A stretch of DNA of 64,000 bases, from assembly GCA_041663425.1 (NCBI GenBank), contig JBAYMS010000004.1, positions 1 through 64,000 of the forward strand, written 5' to 3'. Below, one piece after another: positions 35,055 through 44,304 of the stretch. The DNA is from FEN-1322 sp041663425. GTDB taxonomy: Bacteria > Omnitrophota > Gorgyraeia > 2-01-FULL-45-10. The translations under genes were made by a program, and so were the position numbers. Below the pieces are notes generated by a model. The model had not been told where the DNA came from, made no database searches, and saw only the letters and a list, made by a program, of their open reading frames with translations. Within the stretch, counting starts at the first letter, position 1, and every line of letters starts with the position of its first letter.

Positions 35055-36332
35055 GTGAAATCGAAGATAAAAACCGTTGAAGACTGCACTTCGCTTTTAG
35101 AAATAAATGTTCCGAAGGAAGAGATCGGAAAAGCTTTTGACGAAGTGTATGCTGAGTTAACCAAGTATGCCAATATCCCGGGTTTCAGGACGGGAAAAGC
35201 CCCGAAGGAACTGGTAAAAAAACATTACGAAAAGAATGCGAAGGAAGAGGTTTTAAAACGCCTTGTCCCTGAAGCCTACAGAAGCGCGATCCTCGAACAT
35301 AAAATATCGCCTGTAGGTATGCCGGATATAAGCGATGTAAATTTCGAGAGCGAAGATAAGCTTTCTTTTAAGGCAAAAGTAAATACCAGGCCGGAATTTA
35401 AATTGAAGAGCTATAAAGGCATAAAGGTCAGCAAAAAGCGCCCCAAGGTTTCTGATGATGATGTGAAAAAGATGCTCGATAACCTGCGCGAAATGAATGC
35501 CAAGTATGTTTCTGTCGAAGACAGGCCGGTCCAGATGGGTGAGTATGTTGTCAGCGATATGGACTGTTCTATAGGCGGAAAGCCAGTTCATAAGACCAGG
35601 GAGAATTTATGGATGTTCCTGGACAAAGATTCGCTCGTTCCCGGGCTTACCGAAAAGATGGTCGGTATGACAAAGGGCGAGGAGCGTGATATAGAGGCAA
35701 ATTTCCCGGAAAAGCACCCCGATAAAACCCTCGCAGGGAAGCTTGCAAAATATCATATAAAGGCTAAGGAAATAAAGAGACGGGAGCTGCCGGAGCTGAA
35801 CGATGAATTTGCAAAGATATTTGGTAAAGAGAATTTAGCTGCGCTGAAAGAAGAAATATCTAAAGAACTCGAGGAGCGGGAAAAGGCTAATGCTGAAATT
35901 GACGCCGAGAACCAGGTCCTTAATAAGATTATAGACGATAACGTTTTTTCTGTTCCGCCGAGCTTTGTGGCAAGACAGCTTGATTATATGGTTGAAGATG
36001 CAAAGAGGCATCTGGTTGAGAAAGGATTCAAAAAAGAAGATCTTGATAAGAAAGACAATGAGTTGAAGGAGAAATTTAAGAATGAAGCTGCCCGGAAGGT
36101 TAGGCTGTTATTCATTCTGGAAGATATAGCTAGGCAGGAGAAGATTGAGGCGACGGATGCAGACCTTAATGATGCGTATAAGGTCATATCTGCCCAGGCA
36201 GGTAAGGGCGAGGATGAAGTCCGCGCTTATTACGAAAAAGAAGACATGACTGACGACCTGAAAGATAAGATCAGGGAAGGAAAAGTTATTCAGTTTCTTC
36301 TGAAGAACGCAGAGATAACCGAGAAAGATTAG
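35055..36332 (+). CDS. tig: Trigger factor
   Basis: Ribosome-associated chaperone that folds nascent chains. The 425-aa protein has the N-terminal ribosome-binding domain with the signature IPGFRTGKAPKELVKKHY (about 39-57), a central FKBP-like prolyl isomerase domain (about 150-235, VQMGEYVVSDMDCSIGG) and a helical C-terminal domain. It starts with GTG after AAGGAG (35045-35050). clpP follows after 12 bases, the standard tig-clpP order; clpX and lon do not follow here. Confidence 0.95.
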   Translation: MKSKIKTVEDCTSLLEINVPKEEIGKAFDEVYAELTKYANIPGFRTGKAPKELVKKHYEKNAKEEVLKRLVPEAYRSAILEHKISPVGMPDISDVNFESEDKLSFKAKVNTRPEFKLKSYKGIKVSKKRPKVSDDDVKKMLDNLREMNAKYVSVEDRPVQMGEYVVSDMDCSIGGKPVHKTRENLWMFLDKDSLVPGLTEKMVGMTKGEERDIEANFPEKHPDKTLAGKLAKYHIKAKEIKRRELPELNDEFAKIFGKENLAALKEEISKELEEREKANAEIDAENQVLNKIIDDNVFSVPPSFVARQLDYMVEDAKRHLVEKGFKKEDLDKKDNELKEKFKNEAARKVRLLFILEDIARQEKIEATDADLNDAYKVISAQAGKGEDEVRAYYEKEDMTDDLKDKIREGKVIQFLLKNAEITEKD

Positions 36333-36344
36333 AAAGGAGCTATT

Positions 36345-36941
36345 ATGAGTATGCTGGTTCCTATGGTAATAGAGAGCACAGGAAGATCTGAGCGGGCGTA
36401 TGACATATACTCACGCCTTCTTAAGGACAGGATAATTTTTATAGGCACCCCCATAGATGACGTAGTTTCAAATCTCATTATAGCTCAGTTATTATTTTTA
36501 CAGATGGAAGATCCGGCAAAGGATATAAATATTTATATAAACACGCCGGGCGGATCTGTGACGAGTGGTTTAGCTATTTACGACACGATCCAGTTTGTGA
36601 AACCGGATGTTAATACGTATTGCGTAGGGCAGGCGTCCAGTATGGGCGCGGTTCTTCTTGCAGCTGGTACGGAAGGAAAGCGCTACGCTCTTCCGCACGC
36701 TCGTATAATGATACATCAGCCGTGGGGCGGATTTGAGGGACAGGCTACCGATATAAGTATTCATGCTAAAGAGATACTGCGTATGCGCGAAAAGCTGGAA
36801 GAGATCTTGTCGAAGCATACCAAGCAGTCATTGGATAAGATAAAGAAAGATACCGACAGAGACCATTTCATGTCTGCCGAAGAAGCTAAGGCGTATGGGA
36901 TAGTTGACGAGGTAATTACTAATATAGCAAAGAAAAAATAG
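36345..36941 (+). CDS. clpP: ATP-dependent Clp protease proteolytic subunit
   Basis: Serine protease of the Clp machine. The 198-aa protein carries the catalytic triad region: GQASSMGAVLLAAG (S99), MIHQPWGG (H124) and the aspartate in DTDRDHFMS (about 172-174). The N-terminal MVIESTGRSERAYDIYSRLL and INTPGGSVTSGLAIYD are strongly conserved. AGAAAGGAG precedes the start. It is coupled to tig, and its ATPase partner is not in the window. Confidence 0.97.
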   Translation: MSMLVPMVIESTGRSERAYDIYSRLLKDRIIFIGTPIDDVVSNLIIAQLLFLQMEDPAKDINIYINTPGGSVTSGLAIYDTIQFVKPDVNTYCVGQASSMGAVLLAAGTEGKRYALPHARIMIHQPWGGFEGQATDISIHAKEILRMREKLEEILSKHTKQSLDKIKKDTDRDHFMSAEEAKAYGIVDEVITNIAKKK

Positions 36942-36963
36942 CTTCAGACGAAGGAGACGCAAG

Positions 36964-38094
36964 ATGAAGAAACACTATTTGATGACGCCAGGGCCCACAC
37001 CAGTTCCGGAAGAGATAAGAAATGAAATGGCGAAACCGATGATACATCATCGGACTAAGGAATATCAGGCCATATTCAAGGACGCTACCGAAGGATTAAG
37101 AAAGATATTCAAAACCTCCGGCGATCTCTTTACTTTTACTTCCAGCGGAACGGGAGCTATGGAGGCATCGATAGTGAACGTTCTTTCTCCTGCGGATAAA
37201 ATCATAGTGGTTCGCGGCGGTAAATTCGGAGAAAGGTTTGGCGACATTGCTAAGGCATATGGCATAGAAGTTATACCTCTAGATGTCGAATGGGGAAATG
37301 CGCCGGAGCCGGCAGCCATTAAAGAGCTTCTTAAAAAGAATCCCGGGGTTAAAGGTGTTTATACGACTCTTTGCGAAACATCGACTGCCACAGCTTATGA
37401 TATCAAAGCTATAGGTGAAGTTGTCAGGTCTACAAACGCTTTATTTGTAGTTGACGTTATAAGCGGGCTGGGCGCTGACAAGTTTGAAAATGATGCCTGG
37501 GGAGTAGATATAGCTATCTGCGGTTCTCAGAAGGGTTTGATGATACCGCCCGGATTGGCATTCTGTTCCGTCAGCCAGAAGGCGTGGAAGGCTGTGGAGG
37601 AATCAAAGCTTCCAAAATTCTATTTTAGTTTTAAGAAATACAAAAAGGCTTATGATAATACCGATACGCCGTTTACATCTGCTCTGACACTTGTCATAGG
37701 ATTAAGAAAAGCTGTAGAGACGATTAATAAAAAAGGCGTGGACAACGTTATAGCTGAGCATGAAAAAATGGCCGAAGCTTTCCGTCAGGCCTGCAAGGCT
37801 ATAGGACTTAGCATATTTTCCCGCCGTCCGTCATCTGCGGTTACGGGCGTGAATGCTCCGGCAGGTATTGATGCTGATGATATAATAAAGCTGCTCAAAA
37901 CTGAATACGGCGTTACGTTTGCCGGAGGTCAGGATGCTCTGAAGGGCAAGATATTCAGAGGCGCTCATATGGGCGGTATAGATATTGAACATACTATAGA
38001 ATCTCTAAAGGCTCTCGAAGAGGCACTCGAAAAGCTCGGATATAAATTTAAAAAAGGCAGCGGAGTCGAAACTGCGAAAAAAATATTGGCGTAA
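36964..38094 (+). CDS. Class V aminotransferase, probably phosphoserine / serine-pyruvate type
   Basis: A PLP-dependent enzyme of the serine-pyruvate/alanine-glyoxylate aminotransferase group (376 aa). It shows MTPGPTPVPEEI, MIHHRTKEY, TSSGTGAMEASIVN, VVDVISGLGADKFENDAWG and the PLP-lysine region GSQKGLMIPPGLAF. It is followed by serA after 28 bases. In several thermophiles and methanogens this type of class V enzyme replaces SerC as phosphoserine aminotransferase, so a role in serine synthesis with SerA is the likely reading; glyoxylate or serine-pyruvate transamination is the alternative. Confidence 0.88.
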   Translation: MKKHYLMTPGPTPVPEEIRNEMAKPMIHHRTKEYQAIFKDATEGLRKIFKTSGDLFTFTSSGTGAMEASIVNVLSPADKIIVVRGGKFGERFGDIAKAYGIEVIPLDVEWGNAPEPAAIKELLKKNPGVKGVYTTLCETSTATAYDIKAIGEVVRSTNALFVVDVISGLGADKFENDAWGVDIAICGSQKGLMIPPGLAFCSVSQKAWKAVEESKLPKFYFSFKKYKKAYDNTDTPFTSALTLVIGLRKAVETINKKGVDNVIAEHEKMAEAFRQACKAIGLSIFSRRPSSAVTGVNAPAGIDADDIIKLLKTEYGVTFAGGQDALKGKIFRGAHMGGIDIEHTIESLKALEEALEKLGYKFKKGSGVETAKKILA

Positions 38095-38122
38095 CTAATA
38101 AACTTCAGAGGAGAGGTAAGCG

Positions 38123-39709
38123 ATGTCATTCAAAGTACTTATAAGCGATTCGCTGTCGAAAGAGGCAGTCGAGATCCTGGAAAAAGAAAAAGAGTTTAAG
38201 GTAGAAGTCAATACAAAGCTGACGCCGGACGAGCTCAAGAAAGTTATAAAGGATTACGATGCTCTCCTTGTCCGCAGCGCAACTAAAGTTACAAAAGATG
38301 TCATAGCAGTGGCCGACAAGCTTAAAATAATAGGCAGGGCAGGTGTTGGTCTGGATAACGTTGATGTTGAGGCGGCCTCAAAGAAGGGCATTATAGTAGT
38401 AAACACGCCCGCCGGTAATACCATATCGACAGCGGAGCATACATTCTCAATGCTGCTTGCGCTTTCACGCAGCATTCCTCAGGCGGACTTTTCTGTGAAG
38501 AAAGGCGAGTGGGAGAGGAAGAAATTCATGGGTGTTGAGGTTTATGGAAAGACGCTCGGGATAGTGGGGCTTGGCAGGATAGGGACGGAAGTGGCCAAGA
38601 GGGCTTTAAGTTTTGGGATGAAGGTTCTGGCGTACGATCCTTTTCTGTCTGCAGATAGAGCCAAAGAGCTGGGTATCGAGCTCGTAGATCTGAAGACTAT
38701 ATATAAGAACGCCGACTATATTACGGTCCATACGCCCCTTACAGACGAAACCAGGCATATGATATCCGACAAAGAATTTGCCATCATGAAGAAGAATGTC
38801 AGGCTTGTCAACTGCGCTAGGGGCGGCATTATAGACGAAGAGGCGCTTGTCAAAGCTATAGAAGCAGGTAAAGTTGCGGGCGCTGCTTTTGACGTCTTTG
38901 AACAGGAGCCGCCTAAAAGTTCCAAGCTTTGTAAGCTTGATAAGGTGGTCCTTACTCCGCATCTGGGTGCTTCTACAGAAGAAGCTCAGATGAATGTGGC
39001 CATAGATGTTGCGAATACTGTCCGCGATATGTTATTAGGCCGTGGTGTAAAGAATGCGGTTAACGTTCCTTGCGTGGATCCGGAAATGTATAAGGTTTTA
39101 GAGCCTTATCTTAAGCTTGCCGAGAATATCGGATCTATACAGGCGCAGCTCGTTGACGGACATATAAAAAAGGTTAAAATCAAATATGTAGGGGATCTTC
39201 TTAAGTATGACTTATCTCCGTTTACAGCTACAATAGTAAAAGGCATGCTGACGCCTATACTTCAGGATACTGTCAACTTTGTGAATGCGCTTGTTATAGC
39301 GAAAGAGCGCGGCATAACAGTTGTTGAGTCAAAAACGGCAGAGATACGTGATTTCGCCAGCCTCATTCTGGTCGAAGTCGAGACCGACAAGACCACGAGT
39401 TCAATACTGGGAACTTTATTTACAAAAGTAGATCCCAGAATAGTTAAGATCAATGATTTCTACGTAGATGTTGTCCCTGAAGGCAACTTACTGATGGTGT
39501 TCAATAAAGACGTGCCCGGAATCATCGGGCACATAGGTACGATCTTAGGTAAAAATAAAATAAATATCGCAAGTGTGTCATTCGGAAGGGATGAAAAAGG
39601 CGGTAAAGCTGTCAGCGTATGGAATGTAGACAGCGATGTCCCGAAGAAGATCCTGGACGAGATAAAGAGCTCAAAGAACGTCTATGAGCTAAAATTAGTC
39701 AAACTATAA
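38123..39709 (+). CDS. serA: D-3-phosphoglycerate dehydrogenase (long form with ACT domain)
   Basis: First enzyme of serine synthesis, NAD-dependent. The 528-aa protein is the long form: N-terminal substrate and nucleotide-binding domains (VRSATKVTKDV, GRAGVGLDNVDVEAA, GLGRIGTEVAKRA, NCARGGIIDEEAL, LTPHLGASTEEA), an intervening domain (about 320-450) and a C-terminal ACT domain (about 455-528, VPGIIGHIGTILGKNKINIA) that in the family mediates serine feedback. GAGGAGAGG precedes the ATG. It forms a serine pair with the aminotransferase upstream. Confidence 0.96.
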   Translation: MSFKVLISDSLSKEAVEILEKEKEFKVEVNTKLTPDELKKVIKDYDALLVRSATKVTKDVIAVADKLKIIGRAGVGLDNVDVEAASKKGIIVVNTPAGNTISTAEHTFSMLLALSRSIPQADFSVKKGEWERKKFMGVEVYGKTLGIVGLGRIGTEVAKRALSFGMKVLAYDPFLSADRAKELGIELVDLKTIYKNADYITVHTPLTDETRHMISDKEFAIMKKNVRLVNCARGGIIDEEALVKAIEAGKVAGAAFDVFEQEPPKSSKLCKLDKVVLTPHLGASTEEAQMNVAIDVANTVRDMLLGRGVKNAVNVPCVDPEMYKVLEPYLKLAENIGSIQAQLVDGHIKKVKIKYVGDLLKYDLSPFTATIVKGMLTPILQDTVNFVNALVIAKERGITVVESKTAEIRDFASLILVEVETDKTTSSILGTLFTKVDPRIVKINDFYVDVVPEGNLLMVFNKDVPGIIGHIGTILGKNKINIASVSFGRDEKGGKAVSVWNVDSDVPKKILDEIKSSKNVYELKLVKL

Positions 39710-39724
39710 ACCAAGGAAAACAGC

Positions 39725-40963
39725 ATGGCAAGACAAAACAAGATCTATATAGTTGATGTTACAAACCGGGATGGCGTCCAGACTTCAAGGCTCGGGCTTG
39801 CGAAGCTTCAGAAGACAATGATAAATATATATCTTAACGATATGGGTATTTCGCAATCAGAATTTGGTTTTCCCGTGACGCGGCATGAGACAAATTATCT
39901 GAATGCCAACCTTGAGCTTGTTAAGATGGGTGCTTTGAAGCCGATCATGCTTAGCGGATGGATCAGGGCTATTAAGGAAGATGTTGAAAAGGCCTGTAAG
40001 ATGACGAAGGTCGAGAATCTTAATTTATCCATATCAACATCCGACCAGATGATACAGGGTAAATTTCAGGGTAAATACACAAAAGAAGATGTTATAAGAG
40101 AGATGGTTGAGGCTGTCCAGACCGCCCGCAAGCTGGGAGTTAAGTATGTGGGAGTTAACGCCGAGGATGCGTCAAGGACCCGCATAGATTATCTGATAAA
40201 ATTTGCGCGGGCTGCCAAGAAGGCCGGAGCTGAACGCATAAGATACTGCGATACTCTCGGTTACGACGACCCATTCACTATTTACGATCGGGTGAAGATG
40301 CTCGCCGAAGAGGTTAAGCTGCCGGTAGAATTACACTGCCATAACGATCTCGGTATGGTGGTGGCGTGTTCCGTGGCAGGCGCTAAGGCTGCTATTGACG
40401 CCGGCGTAGACGCTTATATCAATACTACGGTAAATGGGATGGGCGAGAGAGCTGGAAACGCGGATCTCGTCAGCGTAATTTTAGCGATTAAATACTCGAG
40501 CGGGTTTAGCGGTAAATATATTCTTGATGAGCGGGTTAAGCTTTCGCACGCATGGAAGATAGCGAAATATGGTTCATACGCTTTCGGGGTGCCCATACCG
40601 ATCAATCAACCTGCCGTGGGAGCCAATGCTTTTGCGCATGAATCCGGTATACATGCTGATGGTGCGTTAAAAGCCAGGCGCAATTATGAGTTGTATGATT
40701 TTGAGGAATTAGGCCGCGGAGAGCCGGAGATAATAGATACCGGCAGGCAGATCACCGCAGGTGAGTATAGCGGCATAAAGGGCTTCAGGAATGTTTACGA
40801 TAAGCTTGAAGTGAAATTTAAGGATGAGAAGGAAGCGACTAAGATATTAGAGCTTGTCAGGTATGCCAACGTTCACACACAGCAGCCGCTTACCGAAGAC
40901 GAACTGCTTTTTATCGCGAAATACCCAGAACAGGCGCGTAAAATATTTACGATGACGCCGTAG
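39725..40963 (+). CDS. Homocitrate synthase / isopropylmalate synthase family protein
   Basis: An HMGL-like TIM-barrel condensing enzyme (412 aa) without the LeuA regulatory domain. It keeps the metal-binding HCHNDLG, the NGMGERAGN glycine loop and HESGIHADG, but its first motif is DVTNRDGVQTS where LeuA and NifV have DTTLRDGEQ. It therefore probably condenses acetyl-CoA with a 2-keto acid, but which one (2-ketoglutarate, pyruvate or oxaloacetate as in Re-citrate synthase) is not clear. leuA is already present at 3852, so leucine synthesis is not its likely job. It follows serA by 15 bases. Confidence 0.85.
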   Translation: MARQNKIYIVDVTNRDGVQTSRLGLAKLQKTMINIYLNDMGISQSEFGFPVTRHETNYLNANLELVKMGALKPIMLSGWIRAIKEDVEKACKMTKVENLNLSISTSDQMIQGKFQGKYTKEDVIREMVEAVQTARKLGVKYVGVNAEDASRTRIDYLIKFARAAKKAGAERIRYCDTLGYDDPFTIYDRVKMLAEEVKLPVELHCHNDLGMVVACSVAGAKAAIDAGVDAYINTTVNGMGERAGNADLVSVILAIKYSSGFSGKYILDERVKLSHAWKIAKYGSYAFGVPIPINQPAVGANAFAHESGIHADGALKARRNYELYDFEELGRGEPEIIDTGRQITAGEYSGIKGFRNVYDKLEVKFKDEKEATKILELVRYANVHTQQPLTEDELLFIAKYPEQARKIFTMTP

Positions 40964-40971
40964 GAAATTTA

Positions 40972-41469
40972 ATGCCGAATATTAGAGTGGTAGTGATTGC
41001 GCTGCTTTTGGCTGTAAGTTTTGCGTCGATGGCGGTTTGCGCCGAAAAGGTTCCTTCTAAGGAGGGGGCTGTCAAAGTAAAAAAAACCAGAAAAGACTTT
41101 ACCAAGGAAGATTTTATTTCACGCATAAAAAATAACCTGGACCGCTTTCCGGAAATAGTAGATCTAGTCCAGGGTCTGAGCAGAAGTAAGGATGCGGCCG
41201 GAAATATTTTTTATGTATATCAGGGTAAGAAAATAGAAGACCTTGACAAAGAGTTATTGTCCAAACTTTATGCGAGGGTCAGCAATGACGCAGTCCGCCT
41301 AAGAACCGAAAGAATCAATAAACAACTTGAAGCGATGAGCCGTGCTGAACGGCTTTCCCGTCAGACAAGCCAAGTTTCTCCGGTACCGAAGATTCCGAAA
41401 GCACCTGCTACTCCGCCTACAGTAACTCAGCTGCCAAAGACGCCGCCTTCAACGACTACGAGGAGATAG
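40972..41469 (+). CDS. Small secreted protein of unknown function with proline-rich tail
   Basis: A 165-aa protein that I do not recognise. It has a signal peptide (about residues 1-23, VVVIALLLAVSFASMAVCA, cleavage likely after VCA), a basic and charged middle (KKTRKDFTKEDFISRIKNNL, NIFYVYQGKKIEDLDKELL) and a proline/threonine-rich C-terminus (from about 137). Such tails are usual in periplasmic spacers. It starts 8 bases after the homocitrate-synthase-like gene and ends 6 bases before purA, so it is co-transcribed. Confidence 0.7.
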   Translation: MPNIRVVVIALLLAVSFASMAVCAEKVPSKEGAVKVKKTRKDFTKEDFISRIKNNLDRFPEIVDLVQGLSRSKDAAGNIFYVYQGKKIEDLDKELLSKLYARVSNDAVRLRTERINKQLEAMSRAERLSRQTSQVSPVPKIPKAPATPPTVTQLPKTPPSTTTRR

Positions 41470-41475
41470 AGATAT

Positions 41476-42750
41476 ATGTCAAATATGGTAATATTGGGTG
41501 CACAGTGGGGCGATGAAGGTAAAGGTAAGGTTATCGATATATTTACCCGGAAGGTTGATTTTGTCGTCAGATACCAGGGCGGCAATAATGCAGGTCATAC
41601 AGTTGTTATAGATGACGCCGAATTCATACTTCATCTGATCCCCTCAGGAATACTTCATGAGCGCAAAATATGCGTTATAGGCAACGGCGTTGTGGTAGAC
41701 CCGAAGGCTCTTCTCGACGAGATAAGCATGCTGAAGTCCAGGGACATCGATGTCGATGGCAGGCTTTTTATAAGTGAAAGCGCGCACGTAATTTTTCCTT
41801 ACCATAAAAAGCTTGATGAGCTGAAAGAGCAGAAACTTAAAAAGATAGGCACTACCAAAAAAGGTATAGGCCCATGTTATTCGGACAAAGTGGCGCGGTC
41901 CGGCATAAGAATGGCGGACCTGCTCGACCCTGTCGTATTAAAAGAAAAGCTGCTGGCTAATCTTGATGAGAAAAACGCAATCCTTGATAAGATATATGGA
42001 GTTCCCGGATTTTCATTTAATGAGTTATATAAAGAATATTCAGCCTATGCCAAAGAGATCGGGAAGTATGTATGCAATACTACGGTTTTGCTGAATGAAG
42101 CGATAAAAAAGAATAAGCGTGTGCTGTTTGAAGGAGCTCAGGGCACGCTTCTTGATGTTGACCACGGGACGTATCCATTTGTGACATCGTCAAACTCTAC
42201 TGCCGGAGGAGCTTCAACAGGGACGGGTGTGGGACCGACAAAGATAGGTAAGGTCGTCGGTGTGGTAAAGGCTTATACGACCAGGGTCGGTGAAGGGCCG
42301 TTCCCCACAGAGTTTGGCAAGGACCTGATGGAGCAGATCAGAAAAAAAGGTAAAGAATTTGGTGCGACTACAGGCCGCCCAAGAAGGTGCGGATGGTTTG
42401 ACAGCGTTATAGCCAAACATGCGGTAATGGTTAACGGCATTGATGAGATAGTTGTCACAAAATTGGATGTTCTGGACGAGTTGGAGTCTATAAAGATATG
42501 TACTTCGTATAGGTTTGACGGCAAAGCTTATGATCATTTTCCGACCAATGGCAGGGTGCTGGCAGGGTGCGAGCCGGTATATGAGGAGCTGCCAGGCTGG
42601 AAAGAAGATACTACCAAAGTAACATCTTATCGTAAGCTTCCCAAAAACGCTAAAAACTATCTTAAGAGGATGCAGGATTTATTAAAAACAAAGATAGTAT
42701 TGATATCTGTAGGTTGTGACAGGAAACAAACTTTTTCGAAAGATTCTTAA
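41476..42750 (+). CDS. purA: Adenylosuccinate synthetase
   Basis: GTP-dependent first step from IMP to AMP. The 424-aa protein begins with the P-loop-like GAQWGDEGKGKVID, then GGNNAGHTVV, GTTKKGIGPCYSDKVARSG, FEGAQGTLLDVDHGTYPFVT, TRVGEGPFPTE, TGRPRRCGWFD and the C-terminal SVGCDRKQTF. All catalytic-site signatures are intact. It ends the operon that began at tig or the serine genes; a new promoter follows. Confidence 0.97.
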   Translation: MSNMVILGAQWGDEGKGKVIDIFTRKVDFVVRYQGGNNAGHTVVIDDAEFILHLIPSGILHERKICVIGNGVVVDPKALLDEISMLKSRDIDVDGRLFISESAHVIFPYHKKLDELKEQKLKKIGTTKKGIGPCYSDKVARSGIRMADLLDPVVLKEKLLANLDEKNAILDKIYGVPGFSFNELYKEYSAYAKEIGKYVCNTTVLLNEAIKKNKRVLFEGAQGTLLDVDHGTYPFVTSSNSTAGGASTGTGVGPTKIGKVVGVVKAYTTRVGEGPFPTEFGKDLMEQIRKKGKEFGATTGRPRRCGWFDSVIAKHAVMVNGIDEIVVTKLDVLDELESIKICTSYRFDGKAYDHFPTNGRVLAGCEPVYEELPGWKEDTTKVTSYRKLPKNAKNYLKRMQDLLKTKIVLISVGCDRKQTFSKDS

Positions 42751-42759
42751 CAGTTTCGC

Positions 42760-42788
42760 TTGACTTTAAATGGGTCGGGTGATAGGAT
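42760..42788 (+). promoter_or_regulatory. Sigma-70 promoter of the OmpA-family lipoprotein gene
   Basis: TTGACT (42760-42765), a 17-base spacer and TAGGAT (42783-42788) lie directly after purA. The predicted transcription start near 42795 leaves a 20-base leader with the AGGAGGGG ribosome binding site (from 42801) before the ATG at 42815. This promoter also shows that the longer frame from 42770 is not the real start. Confidence 0.75.
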
Positions 42789-42814
42789 TAAAAAACAAAC
42801 AGGAGGGGCTTCAA

Positions 42815-43495
42815 ATGAAAAGGGTATTGGCATTAGTTTTGGCTGTGATTTTTACAACGTCTATGACTGGCTGTGCGTTAAATTTCTACAAAGGAAAACC
42901 CGAACAGGAACGTAAAATAAAACAGCTGACGAGCCAGCTTGAAGAGCTTGAAATGGCTAAAAAGACTCTCGAGGACAGGCTTGCAAAAGAGATAGCCGAC
43001 AAACAGATCCTTCTCGAGCAGACCAGCCGAGGCCTTGTCATAACAATGGCAAACGACATACTTTTCGATTCCGGCAAAGCTAAGCTGAAGAAGAATGCCT
43101 ACCCTGTCCTGGATAAGATAGCGAGCGTTTTGAATGAAGAGGCGTCCGGTAGAGATGTAGGAGTGGAAGGGCATACCGATACAGTGCCTATAAAGCATTC
43201 GGGCTGGAAGTCTAACTGGGAACTTTCTTCAGCGCGCGCAACCAATGTTCTCCATTACCTCATAGGAAAAGGCATTACTCCGCAGAGGCTTTCTGCTATA
43301 GGATACGGCGAGTATAAGCCGATCGATACCAACGATACTAAGGCAGGCAGATCGAGAAACCGCCGTGTTGAGATCATTATTCTCCCCAAAGAGATAACGA
43401 AAAAATCTTACGAAGAAGCACAGACAAAAGTATCTGAAGAAGCTAAGGCCGCGGAAGAGTCAAAAGCTCCGCAGGGCGAGGAGTCGGTCAAATAA
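42815..43495 (+). CDS. OmpA-family (Pal-like) peptidoglycan-binding lipoprotein
   Basis: A 226-aa outer-membrane lipoprotein. The signal peptide ends with the lipobox-like SMTGC, followed by a coiled coil (about 30-70, RKIKQLTSQLEELEMAKKTL) and an OmpA C-terminal domain (about 75-185) with ILFDSGKAKLKKNA, EGHTDTVPI, NWELSSARATNVLHYL, GYGEYKPI and NRRVEIII, the peptidoglycan-binding signatures. The tail is rich in Glu, Ala and Lys. It anchors the outer membrane to the wall. It is a single-gene unit with a promoter before it and a terminator after it. Confidence 0.92.
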   Translation: MKRVLALVLAVIFTTSMTGCALNFYKGKPEQERKIKQLTSQLEELEMAKKTLEDRLAKEIADKQILLEQTSRGLVITMANDILFDSGKAKLKKNAYPVLDKIASVLNEEASGRDVGVEGHTDTVPIKHSGWKSNWELSSARATNVLHYLIGKGITPQRLSAIGYGEYKPIDTNDTKAGRSRNRRVEIIILPKEITKKSYEEAQTKVSEEAKAAEESKAPQGEESVK

Positions 43496-43532
43496 GGCTG
43501 CTTCTCTAGTGCTGGTAAATATGTGATTTCAG

Positions 43533-43568
43533 ACGATGGGGGATATAATAAATCCCCCATCGTTATTT
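43533..43568 (+). terminator. Intrinsic terminator after the OmpA-family gene
   Basis: ACGATGGGGGAT (43533-43544) pairs perfectly with ATCCCCCATCGT (43552-43563) around a 7-base loop, followed by TATTT. The 12-bp stem is one of the strongest hairpins in the window; the T-run is short. Confidence 0.85.
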
Positions 43569-43595
43569 AGCAATGGTGGCGGATAGAAAATCAAA

Positions 43596-44303
43596 ATGAC
43601 AAAAGAACAAAACATTCCTCAGCACATTGCGATAATAATGGATGGCAATGGCCGGTGGGCAAAAGCGCGTCATCTGCCGAAGATAGCAGGCCATAAAGCC
43701 GGAGCGACCAGTGTCCAGCATGCGATAGAGGCTGCCAGGGAATTTGGTGTCCGGGTGCTTACTTTGTATACCTTCTCCACGGAGAATTGGAAAAGGCCGA
43801 AAGACGAGGTGCATGCTCTCTTTGCTCTGCTCGAGGATTATCTGGATAGGGAAGAAGAAAAGCTTAATAAGAATAATATAAAATTTTTTGTGACAGGCGA
43901 TATTGAAGGACTCCCCGAGACTACGCGCAACATGATAGAAAAGGTCATGGCATCTACTGCGGCCAATTCCGGGCTGATATTGAATCTTGCACTTAATTAC
44001 GGAAGCAGGCCTGAGATAGTGCGTGCAGTAAAAAGAATTGCTGAGGATGTCGTAGCTGGGAAAATTGATCCGCAAAAGATCGATGAGAAATTATTCTCGG
44101 GATATCTTTATACGAAAGACCTACCGGATCCCGATATGGTTATACGTACTTCCGGTGAATGCCGGGTTTCGAATTTTCTGCTCTGGCAGATAGCTTACTC
44201 CGAACTTTATATAGTGAAAAAGATGTGGCCCGACTTCAGAAAGGGAGATTTCAAAAAAGCTGTTCTGGAATATCAAAGAAGGGAGAGGCGGTTTGGCGGA
44301 TAA
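43596..44303 (+). CDS. uppS: Undecaprenyl diphosphate synthase (isoprenyl transferase)
   Basis: Makes the C55 lipid carrier for cell wall and LPS O-chain synthesis from isopentenyl diphosphate. The 235-aa protein has IAIIMDGNGRWAKARHLPK (catalytic D16), GHKAGATS, YTFSTENWKRP, LALNYGSRPEIV, and the C-terminal PDMVIRTSGECRVSNFLLWQIAYSE region, spread over positions near 185-205. It opens an isoprenoid/envelope operon with cdsA, dxr, rseP and ispG. Confidence 0.96.
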   Translation: MTKEQNIPQHIAIIMDGNGRWAKARHLPKIAGHKAGATSVQHAIEAAREFGVRVLTLYTFSTENWKRPKDEVHALFALLEDYLDREEEKLNKNNIKFFVTGDIEGLPETTRNMIEKVMASTAANSGLILNLALNYGSRPEIVRAVKRIAEDVVAGKIDPQKIDEKLFSGYLYTKDLPDPDMVIRTSGECRVSNFLLWQIAYSELYIVKKMWPDFRKGDFKKAVLEYQRRERRFGG

Positions 44304-44304
44304 T

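Noticed and set aside
43544..43549. Perfect TATAAT in the terminator loop before uppS as a promoter -10 box
   Set aside because: No -35 hexamer at a suitable distance and no TG extension; the start would lie in the 3' arm of the terminator stem.
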